64,000 nucleotides of DNA from Pasteurella bettyae CCUG 2042. GTDB lineage: Bacteria > Pseudomonadota > Gammaproteobacteria > Enterobacterales > Pasteurellaceae. The stretch is taken from assembly GCF_000262245.1 (NCBI RefSeq), contig NZ_AJSX01000040.1, positions 62,001 through 126,000 on the forward strand, written 5' to 3'. Below, one piece after another: positions 7,371-13,111 of the stretch; positions within the stretch are counted from its first letter, which is position 1, and every line of letters starts with the position of its first letter. A program made the translations under genes and the position numbers. The notes beneath the pieces were generated by a model that saw only the letters and a program-made list of their open reading frames with translations, ran no database searches and had not been told where the DNA came from.

Positions 7371-7563
7371 CGTTCGTCTCCTTGCAAATCTCCCGATAGG
7401 TCGCGTTATGCACCGCAATTTGACGGAGCGTTTCGGTGGTGTCTTGACGGCTTGCCTTGATTACACCAAAGCCTGAACAGCTCGGGTTAATCACGGAGAT
7501 CACCTTGCTGTTGCAGGCGGTCAATAAGCCCATTACGATTAGAAGTGCGGTTGTTTTCTTCAT
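7360..7563 (-). CDS. Rz1-like outer-membrane spanin lipoprotein
   Basis: A 67-residue lipoprotein with a signal sequence and the lipobox LTAC (Cys17): MKKTTALLIVMGLLTAC. It overlaps the Rz-like gene in another frame by 77 bases, the hallmark of Rz/Rz1 pairs. Such o-spanins reach across the periplasm to join the i-spanin and fuse the membranes in the last step of lysis. I chose the start at 7563 because it gives a canonical signal peptide; six codons more are possible at 7581. The signal-peptide codons contain a perfect uptake signal, AAGTGCGGT (7543-7551). Confidence 0.75.
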   Translation of the reverse strand: MKKTTALLIVMGLLTACNSKVISVINPSCSGFGVIKASRQDTTETLRQIAVHNATYREICKETNDDH

Positions 7564-7744
7564 TCTTTTTTCTTGTTTCAAAATGTTGGACTTGGGTTTG
7601 AGCTACTGCTTTTTCGTTTTGCAGTTGCTCATTTTGCTTAGACAAGCGGTCGATTTCTTGTCGAGATTTGCGGATTTTATAGCCAGCCATCATTGCTCCT
7701 ACCAGACCCACTACAACAAAGCCTAAAATCAGATAAAAAATCAT
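7487..7744 (-). CDS. Rz-like inner-membrane spanin
   Basis: An 85-residue type II membrane protein: hydrophobic anchor at about 3-21, then a coiled coil (about 27-70) with heptads of Leu, Ile and Val. It starts in ATGA overlap with the gene before it and its 3' end overlaps the Rz1-like lipoprotein in another frame. Together they form the spanin complex of Gram-negative phage lysis. An Apl-type uptake signal, ACAAGCGGT, lies at 7642-7650. Confidence 0.72.
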   Translation of the reverse strand: MIFYLILGFVVVGLVGAMMAGYKIRKSRQEIDRLSKQNEQLQNEKAVAQTQVQHFETRKKNEENNRTSNRNGLIDRLQQQGDLRD

Positions 7745-7965
7745 TCTTCACGCCCCCGATTATTTAATGCATTAGCAAAGCCTTTTGTAGCTGCGCCACC
7801 TGCAGCAAAAATGGCGAAGGTCATAAAGAGTTCTGGCACATAAGGGCGGTCTAAATACACACAAAAGCATAAGATGCCCGCCATCAATAAAGCCCCGAAA
7901 AATTGGATAAAGGCGGTAGTGCTGAGCCTGCCGTTATCGTTGGTGATGAGTTCTTTGATTGCCAT
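7741..7965 (-). CDS. DUF2644-like small membrane protein, possible holin
   Basis: From the ATG at 7965 (GGAG six bases upstream) the product has 74 residues and starts MAIKELITNDNGRLSTTAFI. Two membrane segments are visible (about 19-37 and 45-62), with a charged N terminus and C terminus. It resembles the DUF2644 proteins of Haemophilus Mu-like prophages. Its place between endolysin and spanins makes it the best holin candidate, but the family has no proven function known to me. The start overlaps the stop of the 30-residue gene before it (TAATG). Confidence 0.65.
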   Translation of the reverse strand: MAIKELITNDNGRLSTTAFIQFFGALLMAGILCFCVYLDRPYVPELFMTFAIFAAGGAATKGFANALNNRGREE

Positions 7966-8057
7966 TAGTAACTCCAACGTAAATAAAACCATTGAGCAAC
8001 CGTGCGACCCTTGTTGATTGCACGGTTAATTTGAGCGTTATTGCTTAATTTTTTCAT
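7965..8057 (-). CDS. Small basic phage protein (30 residues)
   Basis: ATG at 8057 with GGAG six bases upstream; stop TAA overlaps the ATG of the DUF2644-like gene (TAATG), which suggests translational coupling. The product starts MKKLSNNAQINRAINKGRT and ends with aromatic residues. It is basic with no membrane segment. No family recognised. It may exist mainly to couple translation of the putative holin. Confidence 0.5.
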   Translation of the reverse strand: MKKLSNNAQINRAINKGRTVAQWFYLRWSY

Positions 8058-8076
8058 TGTGTTCTCCGTATTCTTC

Positions 8077-8112
8077 AAATCTCCCCCAGCTCATCTTTTC
8101 TAAAGAGGGGGC
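8077..8112 (+). repeat. Palindromic repeat, copy 3 (degenerate)
   Basis: Keeps AAATCTCCCC and a 3' arm TAAAGAGGGGG, but the middle (cagctcatcttttc) has drifted so the hairpin is imperfect. It lies in the gap between the endolysin and the lysis small-protein genes, facing copy 4. Confidence 0.65.
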
Positions 8113-8132
8113 TGTTTTTTTCCGTTTTACCG

Positions 8133-8168
8133 TTCCCCTCTTTTGTAAAGAGGGGTTAGGGGAGATTT
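8133..8168 (-). repeat. Palindromic repeat, copy 4 (after the endolysin stop)
   Basis: Perfect hairpin CCCCTCTTT-TGT-AAAGAGGGG with the TTAGGGGAGATTT flank, starting within the endolysin TAA stop. It may damp transcription from the endolysin into the holin/spanin genes, though no run of T follows the stem. Confidence 0.85.
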
Positions 8169-8712
8169 ATTTAAATAAATGCTCAACATTCACGACTTCT
8201 TCGCTATCCAGCCAGCTCCACACATCAAAGCACGGGCAGTCTTTAATCCATTCATTAGGCGTGATTGTTCCATCGCCATTTAGGTCTGGGCTTAAATCAC
8301 GATGTCCACAAATGCGAGCGCTGGGATATTTGGCTTCTAATTGGCGAAGCAAGCGGTGCAGGGCTTTCCATTGGGCTTCCGTATATTCGCCGTGATTGCG
8401 TTTGTCTTTAGTAATACCGCCGACTAAGCAGATGCCAAGGCTGTTTAAGTTATGCCCTTTAACGTGTGCGCCCGTTTCGCCTTCAGCACGTCCCGTTTCG
8501 ACTGTGCCATCGGTGTCAATCACAAAATGGTAGCCAATATGTTGTAAGTGCAGATTGAATTGCTTGTAATTGCCTGCTAAACGTTGAAAACCACGTTGTT
8601 TGTGCCAATCGTCGATACGTTGTGCCGCGGTTTGGGTGGTAGTGTGTAACTGCTTGCCGTTTTGAGTAGCTGAGCAGTGGATCACGATTTTGGTGATGGT
8701 GGGATTAGCCAT
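8167..8712 (-). CDS. Phage endolysin, N-acetylmuramoyl-L-alanine amidase (Amidase_2)
   Basis: A 181-residue single-domain amidase. Zinc-ligand candidates are His12 (IVIHCSAT), His137 (ICGHRDLSPD) and Cys159 (KDCPCFD), the usual pattern of the Amidase_2/PGRP family; YHFVIDTDGTVETGR near 61-75 is the conserved core strand. There is no signal peptide, so export needs a holin. It cleaves the stem peptide from muramic acid. A hairpin just upstream covers its ribosome-binding site. It is the first gene after the predicted late promoter. Confidence 0.92.
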   Translation of the reverse strand: MANPTITKIVIHCSATQNGKQLHTTTQTAAQRIDDWHKQRGFQRLAGNYKQFNLHLQHIGYHFVIDTDGTVETGRAEGETGAHVKGHNLNSLGICLVGGITKDKRNHGEYTEAQWKALHRLLRQLEAKYPSARICGHRDLSPDLNGDGTITPNEWIKDCPCFDVWSWLDSEEVVNVEHLFK

Positions 8713-8754
8713 AAAAAAACTCCAGTTATTAGGTTTGACTGATAACTGGAGTTT
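8710..8754 (-). promoter_or_regulatory. Hairpin overlapping the endolysin ribosome-binding site
   Basis: A perfect 13-base stem (8742-8754 with 8717-8729) and a 12-base loop lie just before the endolysin ATG. The 3' arm contains CTGGAG, the only good Shine-Dalgarno match, and is followed by seven T. On transcripts coming from upstream it would act as a terminator and hide the ribosome-binding site. A transcript begun from the predicted late promoter would start near 8743 and lack most of the 5' arm. Confidence 0.7.
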
Positions 8755-8792
8755 ACTTAATGCTTGTAGGAACTGATTTTAAACTGGTTTAA
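8750..8792 (-). promoter_or_regulatory. Predicted late promoter of the lysis/head operon (Plys-like)
   Basis: The dyad TTAAACTGGTTTAA (8779-8792) is identical over 16 bases (8777-8792) to that at 782-797. On the minus strand TAAACT (8755-8750) stands 23 bases downstream, the same spacing as TATGAT at the other site. No -35 box is evident. The Mor/C-family activator is the expected partner. Confidence 0.6.
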
Positions 8793-8795
8793 TGA

Positions 8796-9161
8796 TTAAT
8801 CAACAGTCTTGTCTAATTGAATATATTCTAAGACTAATTTTTGTTTTTCTTCTAAAAATTTTTCTTTTTGTTCTTTTGAGTATTGTTCATTATTTATCTG
8901 TAAATCAAGAAGATCCATTCTATCTTTCATCTTCTCCTTTACTGCTATTTGTGCCGCAGATTGTCGTTTTTTATTTAGAAAACTAAATATCCAAACGCCC
9001 AATATTGGGCTTATAGCCGCAGAAATAGTCAAAGAATTTTCAATATATTCCGCGGGTACAAACATTCTAATGAGTGCTGCCAATATTGCTGCAAAAGCAC
9101 CTGCATAAGTAGCAGGGTTATTAGAAAAAGATGACTGTTCGGTCGGTTGTTTATCGCTCAT
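8796..9161 (-). CDS. Membrane protein with two TM segments and a C-terminal coiled coil
   Basis: A 121-residue protein: polar N terminus, two membrane segments (about 20-37 and 45-63), then a charged coiled coil (about 66-115). AAGGAAAGG precedes the ATG. It overlaps the gene before it by 11 bases and ends just before the late-promoter dyad. The DNA is markedly more A+T-rich than the phage core. I do not recognise the family. It could be a holin, a superinfection-exclusion factor or the membrane arm of the accessory cassette 8796-10438. Confidence 0.65.
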   Translation of the reverse strand: MSDKQPTEQSSFSNNPATYAGAFAAILAALIRMFVPAEYIENSLTISAAISPILGVWIFSFLNKKRQSAAQIAVKEKMKDRMDLLDLQINNEQYSKEQKEKFLEEKQKLVLEYIQLDKTVD

Positions 9162-9414
9162 TTCCTTTCCTTGTTTTTAGTTCTGCATCAATACGTTCTA
9201 ATTGAGCGATAATGGGTTCTGGAGACGTCAAATCTAATTCCCCATATCCAATAATTTGTTCATTGTGCCAACGACGAATTTTTACTTTTTTTATAGGAAA
9301 TAGCATTAAACGAATTTTTTGCCCTAACATTTCCCCAATACGAACAAACATAGGGATAGCCATCACTAACCCTATAATCAATATTGTATATGTTAAAATA
9401 TCAGCATTATTCAT
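9151..9414 (-). CDS. Single-pass membrane protein of the accessory cassette
   Basis: An 87-residue protein with an N-terminal membrane segment (about 7-27), a basic stretch KKVKIRRWHN (about 42-51) and a soluble C terminus. It overlaps both neighbours (8 and 11 bases), so the three genes form one translationally coupled unit. Family unknown. Low G+C, like its neighbours. Confidence 0.62.
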   Translation of the reverse strand: MNNADILTYTILIIGLVMAIPMFVRIGEMLGQKIRLMLFPIKKVKIRRWHNEQIIGYGELDLTSPEPIIAQLERIDAELKTRKGNER

Positions 9415-10438
9415 CTTCGTTCTTAACTAATTGCCGGTCTTCGGTGACCAAATGTTCTAAAACCTCGGTTATTATATAGGACGTTTTTGTCGAATTACCA
9501 AAAGTTTTTACAATATCTAACTTAACTTTTAACCAATCACCTTTACGGAAACTAGCTTGATTTGCATTAATTTCTTCAATAAATGCCTCGTCTTGCAGCT
9601 CAACCGCTCGCTCTTTACCATCATAACGCATTTTCCACCCTGTTTTGCCAGAGTAGAAATTTAGCTGGGTAATCATAATCATTGCTTCTGGTTCAGTTTT
9701 CTTTTCAGGTTCTTGTGCAATGGTTTCGGATAATCGAGTAAGGGTATCAATCTCTTTCAGACTTTCAATTTTAACCGTTGTCTGTTCTTGTACCTCAACT
9801 TTACCGTCTGTATTTTCGACTTTTTCAGTACGTTGAATTTTAAATACAGCATCTTTTTTATTTGCCAAAGGTGTTACAGTCAATTTTTTAATTGCTTGGC
9901 GAATTTGATCATCTTGCATCAGAATAGCGGTTTCTTTTGTTGTAGTGACTTTGGTGTTTTCTGTCAAAACCTCTACTTTATCAGACCCATCTTGAGTCTT
10001 TACGTCAATTACAGGTTCGCCTTTGGTAAGCAAAATATCTTTAAATACGCCATAACTGACGGCACCGGTCGGAATACTAATACCCAATGTAGCCATTACA
10101 TCTTTGGTGTCTATGGTTGTGACCACATCTTTGACAGTACAAATATAATCAAAGATTTCCATAGCAAATGGAAAGGCAATTGATCCCTCTTTTACAATGG
10201 CATTTCCATTTGGAGCTTGAACGTATAGCTCAACAGTTTTTTGTTTACCATTGAGTAGTTTATCACTTCTTTCAACCAAATCTATCATGTCTTTCACCAC
10301 TTCAACCAAATTACGTGCGTTTATTTTGTGGTGAGCATATTCTTCATCTGTGGCATCATAAGAAACCGTAAAATGCTCTACAGTTCTAAGTTTTCGTTCA
10401 ATTTGTTTTTTTACTTTTGTTTTCTTTTCAGTTGTCAT
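9407..10438 (-). CDS. Accessory-region protein of unknown function (343 residues)
   Basis: A soluble acidic/basic mixed protein. The N-terminal ~120 residues (YDATDEEYAHHKINARNLVE, then LNGKQ and a KEGSIAFPF strand) recall a little-studied family found in accessory loci, in which a helix ending in LNG is followed by strands ending in GSF; I hold this loosely. The C terminus (about 255-343) looks like a small beta-barrel. No membrane segment or catalytic motif is obvious. It is the first gene of a three-gene coupled cassette with two membrane proteins. Confidence 0.65.
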   Translation of the reverse strand: MTTEKKTKVKKQIERKLRTVEHFTVSYDATDEEYAHHKINARNLVEVVKDMIDLVERSDKLLNGKQKTVELYVQAPNGNAIVKEGSIAFPFAMEIFDYICTVKDVVTTIDTKDVMATLGISIPTGAVSYGVFKDILLTKGEPVIDVKTQDGSDKVEVLTENTKVTTTKETAILMQDDQIRQAIKKLTVTPLANKKDAVFKIQRTEKVENTDGKVEVQEQTTVKIESLKEIDTLTRLSETIAQEPEKKTEPEAMIMITQLNFYSGKTGWKMRYDGKERAVELQDEAFIEEINANQASFRKGDWLKVKLDIVKTFGNSTKTSYIITEVLEHLVTEDRQLVKNEDE

Positions 10439-10467
10439 CTTAATTCCTTAATTCCTTAGTTCCTCAA

Positions 10468-10560
10468 TTATTTATTTTTCTTCCCACCACAAATACTTTC
10501 ACAAGGTACGCCGTCTTTATCGCGGTTGAAACTGCTCATATCGCATTGTTGTAACTTTAC
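10468..10560 (-). pseudogene. Remnant of an excalibur calcium-binding domain
   Basis: Between two accessory genes the minus strand reads CDMSSFNRDKDGVPCESICG and then stops. The FNRDKDGVPCE core is the DxDxDGxxCE motif of excalibur domains, normally at the C terminus of secreted nucleases or small membrane proteins. No ribosome-binding site or full-length frame precedes it; the frame closes at TGA 10563-10561, within the neighbouring gene. I take it as the tail of a lost gene. Confidence 0.55.
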
Positions 10561-11207
10561 TCATATTGTCTGAAATAATCCAAGTTAAACATTGGACACC
10601 AGTCAACATTGTTTTCAACAGCCAATGCCTGAATTTGTTCTTTCCAAGAACCAAAGTGTTCTCCTCGCTCTATTGGGTGATTTTCTAATTTTTTGCAAGG
10701 AATGACATATTGAGTTTCTTTCTGCTTTGTTTTTTCATCAGAGAAAATAGATAAGGATAATCCTTGAGAATAGTAAACATCTCTGAACAATCTGTTAGTT
10801 AAAGATAAACAATGTGACTTTGCATTTAAGCATTGGCAGGCATTTTGATAGCATTCTAATATAGAGCCTAAGCTATAATAGCCAGAACCAGTATATAGTT
10901 TTCCAGCAACAAAAATTTGTTTTGTTGTCCAACCATCAACGTAACGTAGTAATAAAAGAGCTCTAGCCGCTTGTTCAGGCGTTTTATCGAAAGTACAAGT
11001 GTAAATTATATCTTTGTCTAACTCATAAGATGAGAATTTAAAAGCTCCTGTGGCAATAGATAATGCCATTTTAAAATAAGGACTTTTAGTCTTGGCAAAA
11101 ACGATTACAAGTAAATTATTTTTTGATAATTCAATAGGATCATCATATTGCTCACTTTGATTTTTTAATTCCGTAATTTCGGATTTCTTTTGTTGTTCAG
11201 TTGTCAT
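10557..11207 (-). CDS. Hypothetical accessory protein (216 residues), Cys-rich centre
   Basis: A soluble protein with a charged N-terminal helix, a conserved-looking core PEQAARALLLLRYVDGWTTK (about 76-95) and a cysteine cluster LECYQNACQCLNAKSHC (about 117-133), which could bind metal. No family assigned. Its first 20 bases of coding plus leader (GGAATTAAaATGACAACTGA) repeat those of the gene at 10438. A+T-rich like the rest of the accessory block. Confidence 0.6.
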   Translation of the reverse strand: MTTEQQKKSEITELKNQSEQYDDPIELSKNNLLVIVFAKTKSPYFKMALSIATGAFKFSSYELDKDIIYTCTFDKTPEQAARALLLLRYVDGWTTKQIFVAGKLYTGSGYYSLGSILECYQNACQCLNAKSHCLSLTNRLFRDVYYSQGLSLSIFSDEKTKQKETQYVIPCKKLENHPIERGEHFGSWKEQIQALAVENNVDWCPMFNLDYFRQYE

Positions 11208-11638
11208 TTTAATTCCTCGGTTCCAATCTCTTTAATTTCTTTTTCCACGTGTTGCCCAGCTTTGTTAAAGCCCAACGCCAAAGAACCTGCGACAAAAAAC
11301 ACGAAATAACCCACAGGGTGCAGGCTGCCTAAATACAGCCCCAGCAAGCAAATTACAAAGCCTACGAGCGTGAATATCACTAATCTTTGGCTTTTCTTTT
11401 GCAATAAGGCTTTGCGGTGTTGTTCTTTTTCGTACCATTCTTGATAGTCAAAATACTGCTTAATCCCAAAGGTGCATTTGCCGTTGTAGCAGTATTCATT
11501 GAAGCGGTAGCTTTCGCCGCCGCACTGTGGGCAAATGACGATGTGTGGGCTGTTTTTATCAATTACTTTTTCTGGCTGATGAAAGTGAGCTTCATTGATG
11601 TTGTTAAGCTGCTCAACATTGTCAATTTTAAAATCCAT
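11204..11638 (-). CDS. Zinc-ribbon membrane protein next to the repressor
   Basis: A 144-residue protein. The N terminus (about 5-14) carries IDNVEQLNNI, a motif also at the C terminus of the neighbouring repressor. A zinc-ribbon-like CPQCGG...CYNGKC follows (about 36-55), then two membrane segments (about 88-103 and 108-124) and an acidic tail. It starts directly after the repressor stop and ends in ATGA overlap with the next gene. Function unknown; a membrane-bound partner of the repressor is one possibility. Confidence 0.65.
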   Translation of the reverse strand: MDFKIDNVEQLNNINEAHFHQPEKVIDKNSPHIVICPQCGGESYRFNEYCYNGKCTFGIKQYFDYQEWYEKEQHRKALLQKKSQRLVIFTLVGFVICLLGLYLGSLHPVGYFVFFVAGSLALGFNKAGQHVEKEIKEIGTEELK

Positions 11639-12148
11639 TTATTTCCCTTTCTTAAAATGAATACCACCTTCAAGGTGTTCGATGTTGTTTTGTTGCTCTA
11701 CGTTGCCAATGTGCATTTTTGTAGCGAAATTGCCTTGTGTTGTGTTAGCCTTTGCCGCCATTTTGGCAACATTCAAAATCATTTCTTTGCCTTCCTTACC
11801 AGCGGTGCGGAAATACTGCAAAAGCAGGTTCTCGGCTGGCATTAAATTTTCCATTTCTCGGTTTGGGTCAAAGCGTGGCTCATCAGTCTTAGGCATATCT
11901 TTTAACATTTCCTGTTCTATCGCTTCATAGGTTTCACGGCGATGTCCAAGCAAGATGTAATCCATATCAAGGTTTAATTCTGGACATTTGGCTTTTAGGG
12001 CGAAAAGCTCTTTTTCGGGGAAGCTGTTTCGGCTTTTTCTTGCACTAAAAGCTTTAACACCAAAGCCCAACATTTCAGCAATATCTTTATCGTCTTTTAT
12101 TTTTAGTTCATTTTTTAAGCGAAATAGCTTTTCTTGAAAAGAATCCAT
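11639..12148 (-). CDS. Phage repressor, CI-type N-terminal HTH
   Basis: A 169-residue protein with a helix-turn-helix of the phage CI repressor family (DIAEMLGFGVKAFSARK, about 22-38), a linker, and a C-terminal part ending in IGNVEQQNNIEHLEGGIHF (about 147-165). There is no LexA-type peptidase domain, so RecA-driven self-cleavage is not expected. It is divergent from the gp16-like gene and faces two operator-like dyads at 12164-12199. This should be the lysogeny repressor; it is unrelated in sequence to Mu c. Confidence 0.8.
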   Translation of the reverse strand: MDSFQEKLFRLKNELKIKDDKDIAEMLGFGVKAFSARKSRNSFPEKELFALKAKCPELNLDMDYILLGHRRETYEAIEQEMLKDMPKTDEPRFDPNREMENLMPAENLLLQYFRTAGKEGKEMILNVAKMAAKANTTQGNFATKMHIGNVEQQNNIEHLEGGIHFKKGK

Positions 12149-12163
12149 AAAATTCCCCTTGTA

Positions 12164-12199
12164 ATTCTACAAATATAGATTATTCTACAAATGTAGATT
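12164..12199. promoter_or_regulatory. Tandem operators between repressor and early operon
   Basis: Two near-identical 18-base units (12164-12181 and 12182-12199) stand head to tail. Each holds the dyad TCTACA-AA-TGTAGA; the left one has one mismatch (TATAGA). They lie between divergent starts at 12148 and 12249 and would cover the leftward promoter (TAGAAT on the minus strand). Likely binding sites of the repressor or of the gp16-like protein. Confidence 0.7.
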
Positions 12200-12248
12200 A
12201 AGTTATATCAATTTACCGAAATTATACCACAACAACAGGAGCTAAATA

Positions 12249-12440
12249 ATGAACAATGAAGCAAAAACACCCGATCAAATTCGATTGGAGTTTTATCGAA
12301 ATGGGCAAACTTTTCAGCAATGGGCGATTGAAAATGGCTATCACCCTGTGTTGGTAAGTAAGGTGCTAAATGGTGCAGTGAAAGCCAATCGCGGAAAAGG
12401 TTTGGAAGTTGCCGTGAAATTGGGCTTAAAAGCCGCTTAA
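12249..12440 (+). CDS. BcepMu gp16-family DNA-binding protein
   Basis: A 63-residue protein matching the BcepMu gp16 family (DQIRLEFYRNGQTFQQWAIE, then NGYHPVLVSKVLNG and a KANRGKG basic loop). The pattern is a small helix-turn-helix protein; by place it is the counterpart of Mu Ner, which tunes early transcription. AGGAG precedes the ATG by seven bases. First gene of the rightward operon. Confidence 0.85.
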   Translation: MNNEAKTPDQIRLEFYRNGQTFQQWAIENGYHPVLVSKVLNGAVKANRGKGLEVAVKLGLKAA

Positions 12441-12449
12441 AACTTCTTT

Positions 12450-12511
12450 TGCTCTTTAACAATTTGGAAAAAACAGCGAAAAATCGACCACTCTTTAACG
12501 GACGAAAGTCC
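12450..12511 (+). promoter_or_regulatory. Putative nut-like antitermination site (boxA, boxA-like, GAAA hairpin)
   Basis: TGCTCTTTAACA (12450-12461) is the exact boxA of enterobacterial rRNA leaders. Thirty bases on, CTCTTTAACG recurs (12491-12500) and runs straight into the hairpin GGAC-GAAA-GTCC (12500-12511), whose GNRA loop recalls lambda boxB. It lies in the untranslated gap after the gp16-like gene, upstream of the whole transposition operon. Confidence 0.6.
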
Positions 12512-12531
12512 ACTATTTATAGGAGAGAAAA

Positions 12532-12831
12532 ATGAATGAAAAAGAACTGATTGAATTATTGAAAAAGCCGCAGGTAAGAGCGGCTTTGAAAGAGATTACA
12601 CTTCCGTTTCAGGCGGTGAATATACCGACCAGAAAAAACGCCCTTCAAATTCACGAAACGTTTGTAGATACGCTACGCCGCGATAATCAGCTGTATCAAG
12701 AAGTGTTGGATGAGTGGCGTGAAAATCCGTCAAGCTTTTCACCATTTCATAAATACTCATACGGGCTTCATCGGGCAGCTTTGTGGCTATATAGTCAATT
12801 AAATTCAGACAAGCTTCATAACGACCATTGA
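12532..12831 (+). CDS. Hypothetical early protein (99 residues), overlaps a gene on the other strand
   Basis: ATG with AGGAG seven bases upstream. The first 22 residues (MNEKELIELLKKPQVRAALK) look protein-like and the rest is charged and aromatic. From 12596 on it is fully antisense to the coiled-coil gene 12596-12913, so one of the two may be spurious or the two may be nested. It lies in the early operon downstream of the nut-like site. No family recognised. Confidence 0.45.
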   Translation: MNEKELIELLKKPQVRAALKEITLPFQAVNIPTRKNALQIHETFVDTLRRDNQLYQEVLDEWRENPSSFSPFHKYSYGLHRAALWLYSQLNSDKLHNDH

Positions 12832-12913
12832 GTTCTTCAATGTGTTGCTCAAGCTGAGCAATTTTATCTTCTAAATCAGCCAAGCGTTTTGCTGGCAATT
12901 TAATTACCGTCAT
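12596..12913 (-). CDS. Coiled-coil protein encoded against the early operon
   Basis: A 105-residue frame starting MTVIKLPAKRLADLEDKIAQ with AAGGA seven bases upstream of the ATG. The first 45 residues form a clear heptad coiled coil and the rest is helical. It runs against the surrounding operon and overlaps 12532-12831 on the other strand by 236 bases. The heptads and the ribosome-binding site favour a real gene. Function unknown; an antisense position may let it or its transcript oppose early expression. Confidence 0.5.
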   Translation of the reverse strand: MTVIKLPAKRLADLEDKIAQLEQHIEELNGRYEACLNLIDYIATKLPDEARMSIYEMVKSLTDFHATHPTLLDTADYRGVAYLQTFREFEGRFFWSVYSPPETEV

Positions 12914-12970
12914 AGGGTTTCCTTTTGGAAGTTGAGAGAGCCAATAGGATACCACAGGGAGAAAAATCAA

Positions 12971-13111
12971 ATGAAAATGTTAGAAAAATTATGCTTATGG
13001 TATTTGAAAAAATACTGGAACAGTCAAGGTTATAAAAAAGTGGTTGCGCTTGAGCAACAAAAACAGGCGGAAAACTTACCGCAGTTTATGAAATCAGGGC
13101 AAGCCAAATGA
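12971..13111 (+). CDS. Small basic early protein (46 residues)
   Basis: ATG at 12971 preceded by GGGAG; the stop overlaps the next start (ATGA). The product, starting MKMLEKLCLWYLKKYWNSQG, has an amphipathic basic helix followed by a Gln/Lys-rich tail. No family recognised. The overlap and position in the operon support translation. Confidence 0.55.
   Translation: MKMLEKLCLWYLKKYWNSQGYKKVVALEQQKQAENLPQFMKSGQAK

Noticed and set aside
11639-12148. LexA-type self-cleaving repressor
   Set aside because: No Ser/Lys peptidase domain is present after the HTH; the protein is too short.
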